A stretch of 10,513 bases of DNA. Source: Methanoregula sp. (lineage in GTDB: Archaea > Halobacteriota > Methanomicrobia > Methanomicrobiales > Methanospirillaceae). The notes beneath the pieces are model-generated. The model was not told the DNA's origin. It worked only from the letters and a program-made list of their open reading frames with translations, and ran no database searches. How positions within the stretch are numbered: position 1 is the stretch's first letter; the number at the start of each line of letters is the position of its first letter. The DNA lies in the NCBI GenBank assembly GCA_003157895.1, contig PMKW01000126.1, positions 4,641 through 15,153 of the forward strand. Direction: 5' to 3'. The translations under genes were made by a program, and so were the position numbers. Shown piece by piece: positions 1 through 5,317 of the stretch.

Positions 1-353
1 CTGCTGAGGATAATCCCGGCTCACTTACGATCCTCACCGGTGGTGGTTTGGGAAGTGACGTAACCGTGTATATTGCTCGTGAAGGGTCGGACGTCCAACC
101 GATCAACACCGATCCCTACGCGAATACTGTAGCAAATCAGAACCCGGGGTACATTCAGGTGAAAATGTTACCCAGTGGGGAGGCACCGACGGTGAGCCTC
201 GCGCCCGGCGGTTATATCGCGTATCTGCCAGCCAAGAGTGGTGGTGACCCGGAGCAACAGTCATTTACGATTAGTGCAAACAGCAATACCGTCGTAACGT
301 TTTCAGGGTATTCCTACCGTGCTTCTTCGGGCGGGGGATGCGGAACAGGATGA
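1..353 (+). CDS. Secreted/surface protein, C-terminal part only (5' end outside window)
   Basis: The frame is open from the left edge (first full codon at position 3) to a TGA at 351-353, so this is the last ~116 residues of a longer protein. The TTG at 48 is unlikely to be the real start, because similar sequence continues upstream of it (NPGSLTILTGG). The visible part is rich in Gly, Ser, Thr and short beta-type stretches. A segment with the pattern V-x-L-x-P-G-G-Y followed by a TISAN-x-NTVVTFSGYSYRAS ending resembles PEGA-like or carboxypeptidase-regulatory-like beta modules of archaeal surface proteins. The protein ends in GGGCGTG with no transmembrane helix after it. I do not recognise a named family. 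Extracellular location is inferred from composition only. Confidence 0.6.
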   Translation, partial: AEDNPGSLTILTGGGLGSDVTVYIAREGSDVQPINTDPYANTVANQNPGYIQVKMLPSGEAPTVSLAPGGYIAYLPAKSGGDPEQQSFTISANSNTVVTFSGYSYRASSGGGCGTG

Positions 354-401
354 TTCCGCTGGTGTTACCGGCAGACACAGATGCGGCAGCAGGATCGATA
401 A

Positions 402-524
402 GATGATGGTTTGCAAACACTGGTTGAATTCCTGAAGGAACCGGAGATGGAGGATCCCGTCCGTGGCCGGCTTGCCGCAGTTGCCGGGAATCAAAACACC
501 TACGTTTTCGTCGGCAACGTGTAA
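402..524 (+). pseudogene. Gene remnant, copy 1 of an RGRL-VAG coding fragment
   Basis: An open frame of 40 codons with no start codon follows an in-frame TAA at 399-401 and ends at TAA 522-524. It contains the motif LKEPEMEDPVRGRLAAVAG. The same motif recurs in diverged form at 1228-1287 (LKEPQMQELIRGRLTGVAG), with 12 of 19 residues identical, and the underlying DNA (431-489 versus 1227-1285) matches at 50 of 59 positions. Conservation at the protein level in the same relative frame suggests that this was once the C-terminal end of a coding sequence. No ribosome binding site or start fits it. The parent family is not recognised. The rest of the stretch 354-652 shows nothing else convincing apart from promoter-like sequence just before the next gene. 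Confidence 0.45.
431..489 (+). repeat. 59-bp diverged direct repeat, copy 1 (partner at 1227-1285)
   Basis: Ungapped comparison with 1227-1285 gives 50 matches in 59 positions. The first 12 bases match exactly, and so does a central block reading CCGTGGCCGGCTT. The two copies flank the small lipoprotein gene at 653-1150. The differences are consistent with protein-level divergence, not a recent mobile-element duplication. Confidence 0.7.
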
Positions 525-618
525 TTCATCGGCGGTGATAAACACCAACAGAAACGCAATGACAGAATCTGCCGTGAATGCTGCAACGGGGTTTCATCCC
601 CCGTGAGGACAAACAAGT

Positions 619-648
619 AAGTATATCATCGATTAATAAAAAGTGAGG
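619..648 (+). promoter_or_regulatory. Possible TATA element and Shine-Dalgarno for the small lipoprotein gene
   Basis: An AT-rich AAGTATATC-like element lies at about 619-627, roughly 25-30 nt before the ATG at 653, and a GTGAGG purine stretch lies at 643-648. If the TATA-like element is used, transcription would start close to the ATG and much of the purine stretch would be lost. The two signals may therefore be alternatives. The call rests on position and sequence only. Confidence 0.3.
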
Positions 649-652
649 GAAT

Positions 653-1150
653 ATGAAAAACTGGCAAATTACGGGACTCTGTGCAATTCTGACACTTGGA
701 TTTTTACTGATCGGGGGATGCATAAACCCGTTGTCTATGAGTACATCACCGGCGGCAACACCCACTCTGCAGATCACTGATGTTGCCGTGCCCGCAACCC
801 CGTCCCCGACAACAATCGCGACACCAACGGCCAAATATATGGTAGGGGATATTGTCTGGAGAAATGAGAGCAACTATGACACCGATTTGCACAGGTCAAG
901 AGGTATGATCATCCTCCAGGTAAACGCACAATCTTATAATTATCAATATATTTCGAAAGATGACGGAGACCTGCTCTGGTCACAAATCTACCCGAATACA
1001 GAAATCGATACTATTGTATCATTTGAAGGGATCTACCCTCGTAAAGTGGACCATGTATTATCTATTACAAGCCAATACCCGAGCAGGGCTGCATATGAAA
1101 AAACAATATCAGAGGAATCGTGTAATTTATCTTCATACTGTCGGATCTGA
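653..1150 (+). CDS. Small lipoprotein with an unnamed domain shared with the TIG lipoprotein at 8034-9029
   Basis: The protein has 165 residues. Residues 1-23 form a lipoprotein signal: MKNW, a hydrophobic stretch, then LIGGC with Cys23 as the likely lipidated residue. Residues 24-58 are a Pro/Thr/Ser-rich linker typical of archaeal surface lipoproteins. Residues 60-138 form a compact domain that begins AKYMVGDIV and ends IYPRKVDHVLSI. It aligns with residues 43-119 of the lipoprotein encoded at 8034-9029 (AKYGEGDII at the start, IYTVKVGHVVVSI at the end). The ~27-residue tail contains two Cys (157 and 163). Unlike its paralog it has no TIG domains. The ATG at 653 has a purine-rich stretch in front. 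The protein is probably anchored on the outer face of the membrane. Its function is unknown, and the gene sits alone between two gene remnants. Confidence 0.75.
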   Translation: MKNWQITGLCAILTLGFLLIGGCINPLSMSTSPAATPTLQITDVAVPATPSPTTIATPTAKYMVGDIVWRNESNYDTDLHRSRGMIILQVNAQSYNYQYISKDDGDLLWSQIYPNTEIDTIVSFEGIYPRKVDHVLSITSQYPSRAAYEKTISEESCNLSSYCRI

Positions 1151-1188
1151 CAACGCGATATCGGGCAGAGTACCAGGACCGGCAATGA

Positions 1189-1290
1189 CAGCGGGAAGAA
1201 AAGATCACGCTGACATTGGGTAAAATCCTGAAGGAACCACAGATGCAGGAGCTCATCCGTGGCCGGCTTACCGGGGTTGCCGGGAGGTAA
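1189..1290 (+). pseudogene. Gene remnant, copy 2 of the RGRL-VAG coding fragment
   Basis: An open frame of 33 codons, bounded by TGA 1186-1188 and TAA 1288-1290, reads EEKITLTLGKILKEPQMQEL and then IRGRLTGVAGR. The sequence looks like a natural amphipathic C-terminus, but there is no ATG or GTG start and no ribosome binding site, so I read it as the surviving 3' end of a gene whose body is lost. Its stop codon lies inside a terminator hairpin (1282-1304), which fits a genuine gene end. It is the partner of the fragment at 402-524. A TTG at 1216 could in principle start a 24-residue peptide, but nothing supports that. Confidence 0.45.
1227..1285 (+). repeat. 59-bp diverged direct repeat, copy 2 (partner at 431-489)
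   Basis: This segment matches 431-489 at 50 of 59 positions without gaps. It lies directly upstream of, and slightly overlaps, the terminator hairpin that copy 1 lacks. Confidence 0.7.
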
Positions 1291-1304
1291 AACCTCTCTT
1301 TTTT
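1282..1304 (+). terminator. Intrinsic-type terminator: hairpin plus T6
   Basis: GGGAGGT (1282-1288) can pair with ACCTCTC (1292-1298) across an AAA loop, giving six Watson-Crick pairs and one G-U. Six T residues follow at 1299-1304. It sits between plus-strand genes and the convergent TrkH gene. The left arm contains the last codon and the first base of the stop codon of the remnant at 1189-1290. Confidence 0.6.
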
Positions 1305-1355
1305 ATCGCTACCAATAAAAGGAAGTTACATTACGGAACTGATTGCAGGGTGTCC

Positions 1356-2816
1356 TTATTCGGGTTCACGAAACAGGGCAACAAAGAGCATCACGACCGG
1401 TATCACTTCCAGCCGCCCGATCCACATTACCCCGATAAAAATCCATTTTGAGATCACCGGCATATCCGGCGAGACATAGCCGGTTGAGATCCCGCTGGTC
1501 GAGAATGCCGATACCACCTCAAAGACCACTTCCGTGAAGGAGAACGACGTGAGGTGGTACTGGAGGACGGCCAGCGTTGCGACAAAGACCGTGATGACCG
1601 ACAGGATAATGACAAGCATATTCTTGGCCGCTTCCAGCTCAGCCGTTGCCTTCGGGATAATGCGCCCCTCAATCTTGAACGGGATGAGTACTTTGCCGCT
1701 CACGAAAAGGCGGCGGAACCACCAGACAAGCGCCCGGATGGCAAGGGAAATCCGGCTGAGTTTGACCCCCCCCGCGGTGCTGCCGGAACATCCGCCGATA
1801 AAAGCAATCATGGCAAGGAACAGGAGCGTGACGCTGGCCCAGGTATGCAGGTTCACGATCTGGAAGCCGGTCGTGGTGATTGCGGAGGCTGTCATGAACA
1901 GCGCCTGCTCAATTGCCAGAAAAAAACCGAGATCCCCAAAAAACATCAGATCGTATGTCAGAACCGCAATACCGATCATAATAATGATAAAAAAGAGTTT
2001 GATCTGTTCGTCGCCAAAGAGGCTGAGGCGGCGGTTCTCAAGGACCAGGTAATAGATCTTGAAGGGGAGGGCGCCGGCAATCATTACCGGTATAAGCAGG
2101 AGTTCCAGAAAAAGACTGTTGTAATAGAGGATCCCCTGCTGATGTATACAGAACCCACCGCTGGAAATGGCTGCAAGGGCAAGGTTTACCGATTCCCAGA
2201 GCGAAAGCCCCGAGAACAGGATAAGACCGATTGCCATGAAGGTTAAAAAACCGTATATCTTCCAGAGCGACCTCCCGGTAGCGATCACGCTTGGCATCAG
2301 TGCTTCCTCCCGGCTCTCGGTACGGAAAATCTTGGAGGGGAAAAGACCGGTACTGCTTGCCGTGGTTATGGCAAACGCAACAATCCCGATCCCGCTGATC
2401 CACTGCATATAGGACCGCCAGAAGAGAAGCGTGTGGGGTGCAGAGTCAACAACGGGCATCATTGAGAATGCTGTGCCTGTCCAACCTGCCATCCCTTCGA
2501 AGAGCGCGTCAGTGAAACTCATATGCAGGCCGAGCATGAAGGGGATCCCGCTGATCATGGCGCAGAAGAACCAGAAGAGGGCAACCGAGCACAGGGCCGT
2601 TGAGAGACGGACCCCGCGCTCGCTCTTGGGGATGCTCCTGAAGACGATCCCGAGAAGGAAAAAGATCACCGGAACCGCTGCCATGGGGAGGAGCATATTC
2701 CATTCAGAAAAGAGCACGGCTATGGCAAGAGGGACACAGGTAACCGGTGCAACAAAGACGAAAATATCCCCGAGATCGGCAATGATCGTGAAAAGATGCC
2801 TGAGCCGCCGCATCAC
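1356..2816 (-). CDS. trkH: TrkH-family potassium transporter, membrane (ion-translocating) subunit
   Basis: The protein has 486 residues, the usual length for TrkH, and is hydrophobic throughout. The fourfold membrane-pore-membrane layout is visible. Filter loops are near residues 108-120 (FEGMAGWTGTAFSMM), 216-223 (AISSGGFC), 311-319 (SAITTTGFQ) and 437-447 (SAFSTSGISTG). The family motif GGCSGSTAGGVKLSRI is at 341-356, and MWIGRLEVIP is near the C-terminus (464-473). TrkH proteins import K+ and are gated by a cytosolic NAD/ATP-binding TrkA; no trkA lies in this window. The first loop has Ala116 where most relatives have the filter Gly. The start is either GTG at 2814-2816 or the adjacent ATG at 2811-2813, with no strong Shine-Dalgarno. 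It lies 86 nt after the desulfoferrodoxin gene, with an oligo-T stretch between, so it may have its own promoter. Confidence 0.92.
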   Translation of the reverse strand: MMRRLRHLFTIIADLGDIFVFVAPVTCVPLAIAVLFSEWNMLLPMAAVPVIFFLLGIVFRSIPKSERGVRLSTALCSVALFWFFCAMISGIPFMLGLHMSFTDALFEGMAGWTGTAFSMMPVVDSAPHTLLFWRSYMQWISGIGIVAFAITTASSTGLFPSKIFRTESREEALMPSVIATGRSLWKIYGFLTFMAIGLILFSGLSLWESVNLALAAISSGGFCIHQQGILYYNSLFLELLLIPVMIAGALPFKIYYLVLENRRLSLFGDEQIKLFFIIIMIGIAVLTYDLMFFGDLGFFLAIEQALFMTASAITTTGFQIVNLHTWASVTLLFLAMIAFIGGCSGSTAGGVKLSRISLAIRALVWWFRRLFVSGKVLIPFKIEGRIIPKATAELEAAKNMLVIILSVITVFVATLAVLQYHLTSFSFTEVVFEVVSAFSTSGISTGYVSPDMPVISKWIFIGVMWIGRLEVIPVVMLFVALFREPE

Positions 2817-2869
2817 TATTTGGTTACCGCGAGGACGCTATTAGTGTTTGCCAACAGAGGTGATGGTGC

Positions 2870-2875
2870 AAAAAA
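2870..2875 (-). terminator. Oligo-T (T6) possible stop after the desulfoferrodoxin gene
   Basis: Six A residues on the plus strand read as T6 on the minus strand, 27 nt past the desulfoferrodoxin stop. Archaeal RNA polymerase can terminate at oligo-T runs without a hairpin, and no stable stem is seen here. It could separate the oxygen-defence operon from trkH. Confidence 0.3.
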
Positions 2876-2902
2876 GGTGAGAGGAACAACAGGAGCCCGT
2901 GA

Positions 2903-3283
2903 TTACAGGCGGTTTGTCCACAGCCCATGCACATTGCAATAAGCCCGGGCTTTCACGTTTATATCGGAAATACAGAACTCGGCTTCGGGTTTTTCTCCGG
3001 GTAACAACCATTTGACAGAGACATTGTTTCCGCTCCGGACCTCTATCCACTCGATATAATGCTTCTCCTCCATCGGGTGGGGCACCGACCCGACCTTTAC
3101 GAGGATCCCCTTTGCCGATTTCTCAACAACGGGCACGTGCTTCTCCTTCCCCTGGTCGCTGTTCTTTTCCTGCTGAAGCGTCATGGGTTTTCCGCAGCAG
3201 ACCATAGTACCACCGGAAGCATGAACTACTTTGGTTATATTCCCGCACACTTCGCATTTATATACTTCAAACAGTTTCGTCAT
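2903..3283 (-). CDS. dfx: Desulfoferrodoxin (superoxide reductase, two-iron type)
   Basis: The 126-residue protein has both domains of a class I desulfoferrodoxin. The N-terminal desulforedoxin-like FeCys4 site uses Cys10, Cys13, Cys29 and Cys30. The C-terminal superoxide reductase centre uses His49, His69, His75, Cys116 and His119, in the diagnostic segments KEKHVPVVE, VPHPMEEKHYIEWIEV and CNVHGLW. Glu47 and Lys48, which tune catalysis in the family, are present. The enzyme reduces superoxide to hydrogen peroxide in the cytoplasm without releasing O2, taking electrons typically from rubredoxin. The ATG at 3281-3283 has a clear Shine-Dalgarno (AAGGAG, about 9 nt upstream). The gene follows FprA by 29 nt, as expected for one operon with rubredoxin and FprA. 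Confidence 0.96.
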   Translation of the reverse strand: MTKLFEVYKCEVCGNITKVVHASGGTMVCCGKPMTLQQEKNSDQGKEKHVPVVEKSAKGILVKVGSVPHPMEEKHYIEWIEVRSGNNVSVKWLLPGEKPEAEFCISDINVKARAYCNVHGLWTNRL

Positions 3284-3312
3284 AATCTGGTTCTCCTTAT
3301 TCCATGGTTAGG

Positions 3313-4497
3313 TCACAGGATGTTATTCTCTTTATGCTTTCGGGCAATCTCATCTGCCAGCCGGTCGAGGGCCGCAAACGTCTTTTCATCCGGGAGTCCC
3401 TTCACCATGACCGGTTCAAGGACCTCTACCTTGACATGATCGAGCATCTTTACAATCGTTTCGGGTACCTTGCCTCCCCAGCCATATGACCCGATGACCG
3501 ATGCATACCGCATCTTGGGCTTGAGCAGGTTTGTGAGGTAGGCAGCAGAGACAACCTGGGGGTGCGGGCCGAAGAGCACGGTCGGAGTGGCAATGACCAC
3601 GGTTGCGGCATCCACGAGCGAGAGGGCGAGTTCCCCGATGTCTGTATGGGTCAGGTTGAAGGGTCTGACCGTAACACCACGGGCTATCAGGGCTTCAGTA
3701 AAGTGCTCCACCATCTTTGAGGTACTGCCATGCATGGACACGTACGGGATCACCACTTCGTTTTTCACAGCATCAGAGACCCAGTCGGCGTAGGCTTCGA
3801 GGATCAGGTGCGGGTTTTTGTGCACCGGGCCATGGCTCGGGGCGATCAGATCGATTTTGAGGGCCCTGATCGTTTCGAGATGGCCCCTGATACTATTGCG
3901 GAACGGCATCATAATCTCGGCATAATACCGCTTTGCCGGAATGTAGAAGTCGGCCCGTTCGGTCACGTAGAGGTCGCTTGTCGCTGTATGGTAACCGAAA
4001 AGGTCGCACGGGAAGAGGATCCGGTCTTCCCGCAGGTAGGTGACCTGCGTTTCGGGCCAGTGAGTCCACGGCGTGAGGATGAACTCGAGCGTTCGGTCGC
4101 CGAGCGTGAGGGTTTCCCGGTCCTTGACAACCCTGAACTTTTCCACAGGGAGGTGGAGCAGGGCGATGAGCAGGTCCCTGCACTTCTCGTTCGTCACCAC
4201 CATTGCATCGGGGAAAAATTCAAGGACCATAGGAAGTGAGCCGGCATGGTCCTGCTCTGCATGGTTGATGATGATATAGTCGATGCGATCAATCCCCAGT
4301 TTGACAAGGTTGGAGATCAGGTCGAACTCCTTGGTAGGGTCAACAGTATCGATCAACGCGGTCTTTTCGCTGCCCCGGATGAGGTAGGCATTGTAACTGG
4401 TGCCGCTTGGCAGGGGGATGAGTTCATCGAAAATCCGCCGGTCGAAATCAAGGGCACCTACCCAGAAGACCCCCGGGACAATTTCGCGGGATACCAT
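3313..4497 (-). CDS. fprA: Flavodiiron protein FprA, probable F420H2 oxidase
   Basis: The 394-residue protein has the two-domain flavodiiron layout. The metallo-beta-lactamase-like domain (about residues 1-245) carries the full diiron ligand set: His79-x-Glu81-x-Asp83-His84, His146, Asp165 and His222. The flavodoxin-like domain starts near 249 (VIPYVSMHGSTSKM, FMN phosphate loop), with SYGWGG at 337-342. In methanogens this family reduces O2 to water using F420H2 directly; NO reductase activity occurs in relatives. The F420 assignment is from family knowledge, as no separate reductase domain is present. The ATG at 4495-4497 lies 12 nt after the rubredoxin stop, and the Shine-Dalgarno is weak, which suggests coupling to the upstream gene. 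A desulfoferrodoxin follows, making a cytoplasmic oxygen-defence set. Confidence 0.95.
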   Translation of the reverse strand: MVSREIVPGVFWVGALDFDRRIFDELIPLPSGTSYNAYLIRGSEKTALIDTVDPTKEFDLISNLVKLGIDRIDYIIINHAEQDHAGSLPMVLEFFPDAMVVTNEKCRDLLIALLHLPVEKFRVVKDRETLTLGDRTLEFILTPWTHWPETQVTYLREDRILFPCDLFGYHTATSDLYVTERADFYIPAKRYYAEIMMPFRNSIRGHLETIRALKIDLIAPSHGPVHKNPHLILEAYADWVSDAVKNEVVIPYVSMHGSTSKMVEHFTEALIARGVTVRPFNLTHTDIGELALSLVDAATVVIATPTVLFGPHPQVVSAAYLTNLLKPKMRYASVIGSYGWGGKVPETIVKMLDHVKVEVLEPVMVKGLPDEKTFAALDRLADEIARKHKENNIL

Positions 4498-4509
4498 GGT
4501 AATCAGCTC

Positions 4510-4668
4510 TTATGCCTCTTTGAATAATCTCTTCTCCGCACCACAGACAGGGCAGACCCAGTCAGCCGGTAGGGCTGAAAATGGTGTTTCTGGCGGAATG
4601 TTCTGTATCGGTTCACCCTTTTGCGGATTGTATTCGTGCCCGCAGATCTGGCAAATGTATGTTGTCAT
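4510..4668 (-). CDS. rub: Rubredoxin (52 residues)
   Basis: Translation from the ATG at 4666-4668 gives 52 residues with both rubredoxin knuckles: CQICGHEYNP (Cys6, Cys9) and CPVCGAEK (Cys39, Cys42). Between them are the conserved PFSALPADWVCP segment and the Gly18-Glu19-Pro20 turn. This is the full usual length for a rubredoxin, and the single iron would be held by the four Cys. It carries one electron in the cytoplasm. As first gene of the cluster with FprA (12 nt downstream) and desulfoferrodoxin, it is probably the electron donor to desulfoferrodoxin and perhaps a partner of FprA. The upstream Shine-Dalgarno is poor (GGGG about 10 nt before the ATG). The gene is short enough to be lost by length filters. 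Confidence 0.95.
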   Translation of the reverse strand: MTTYICQICGHEYNPQKGEPIQNIPPETPFSALPADWVCPVCGAEKRLFKEA

Positions 4669-4691
4669 CAGATAAAACCCCGAAAATACTG

Positions 4692-4702
4692 GTTGTTACA
4701 AC
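4692..4702. promoter_or_regulatory. Small inverted repeat upstream of the oxygen-defence operon, possible operator
   Basis: GTTGT-T-ACAAC is a perfect 5-bp inverted repeat with a one-base centre, 24-34 nt before the rubredoxin ATG and inside the 91-nt gap behind the TOPRIM-like gene. Position suits a redox-regulator site near the transcription start. No clear TATA box was found beside it, and a repeat this short can occur by chance. Confidence 0.25.
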
Positions 4703-4759
4703 AGTAGCGCAGAGAATTGCAATAATGATTTCGATAGTGCACGCCCCCCGTACCGGCTC

Positions 4760-5314
4760 TTATGGAGGAACAGGGGGGAGTGCTGCCGGATCTTCGAGAT
4801 GGTACCGTTCGAAAAAGAACTTGAACGACCGGTTATGCCGGGCGGCAGTTACTGGCGAGAATGACTTGAGGATCTCGAACATGAAGTCAATCCGCGAATC
4901 GTACGTTGACGGGATAAGGGCATTGAAGTCCTCTTTCGTGAGCCCGTCGGTCGAAGGGAGGGATGGGAGGCCTAACTTCTGCAGGGTTTCAACGGTGAGC
5001 CCCGCATAATACCAGCTCTCGATCTCCATGATGACAATTACGATACTGCCCCCGTTGATATTAGAGAACCAGTGGTAGAGGAGCTGTTTCTTATCCCTTA
5101 CCGATCGCTCCGTGTCGATATCCGCGACGAAGATATAATCATTCTTCATCTCTGCCAGACTTTTTAAGAAATTATTCACTTTAAAGCGCTTGATGCAGGC
5201 ATACGGGAGGATCTCAACGGAATCGTATTGAGGCACAATGAGGGGTTTTATAATCCGGCCGAAGAACCGGACATCGTCTTCGCCCTCAACGAGGATAAAG
5301 AGCCGTTTTTTCAT
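4760..5314 (-). CDS. Small TOPRIM-like protein, possible nuclease partner of the adjacent ATPase
   Basis: The protein has 184 residues. The N-terminus (MKKRLFILVEGEDDVRFFGR) has the TOPRIM pattern: a beta-strand, then Glu10-Gly-Glu12-Asp13-Asp14. A second strand, DYIFVADIDTERS, gives Asp65-x-Asp67. A third, IVIVIMEIESWYYAG, supplies Glu97 and Glu99. In TOPRIM nucleases of the OLD, DUF4435 and DUF3226 type, such acidic residues bind metal. Length is near that of a TOPRIM core with a small helical C-terminal part; the tail is Pro-rich (PPVPP). The ATG lies only 3 nt after the stop of the ATPase gene, so the two are almost certainly co-translated. By analogy with split OLD-like systems (PARIS AriA/AriB), the ATPase may sense and the TOPRIM protein may cut. 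The motif reading is by eye, and no family was matched by search. Confidence 0.65.
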   Translation of the reverse strand: MKKRLFILVEGEDDVRFFGRIIKPLIVPQYDSVEILPYACIKRFKVNNFLKSLAEMKNDYIFVADIDTERSVRDKKQLLYHWFSNINGGSIVIVIMEIESWYYAGLTVETLQKLGLPSLPSTDGLTKEDFNALIPSTYDSRIDFMFEILKSFSPVTAARHNRSFKFFFERYHLEDPAALPPVPP

Positions 5315-5317
5315 GAA

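Noticed and set aside
960..1223. Plus-strand open frame overlapping the small lipoprotein gene
   Set aside because: Out of frame with the lipoprotein, which has a signal peptide and a domain shared with another protein in the window.
431..1285. Composite transposon or IS-like structure formed by the 59-bp repeats
   Set aside because: The repeats are direct, diverged and coding-like. No transposase, terminal inverted repeats or target duplications were seen.
1554..2246. Long plus-strand open frame of about 230 codons
   Set aside because: It lies wholly antisense to trkH, is rich in Lys, Arg, Asp and Glu as expected for the reverse frame of a membrane protein gene, and has no recognisable motif.
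3730..4239. Plus-strand open frame antisense to fprA
   Set aside because: The minus strand encodes the full diiron ligand set, and the plus-strand product has no family features.
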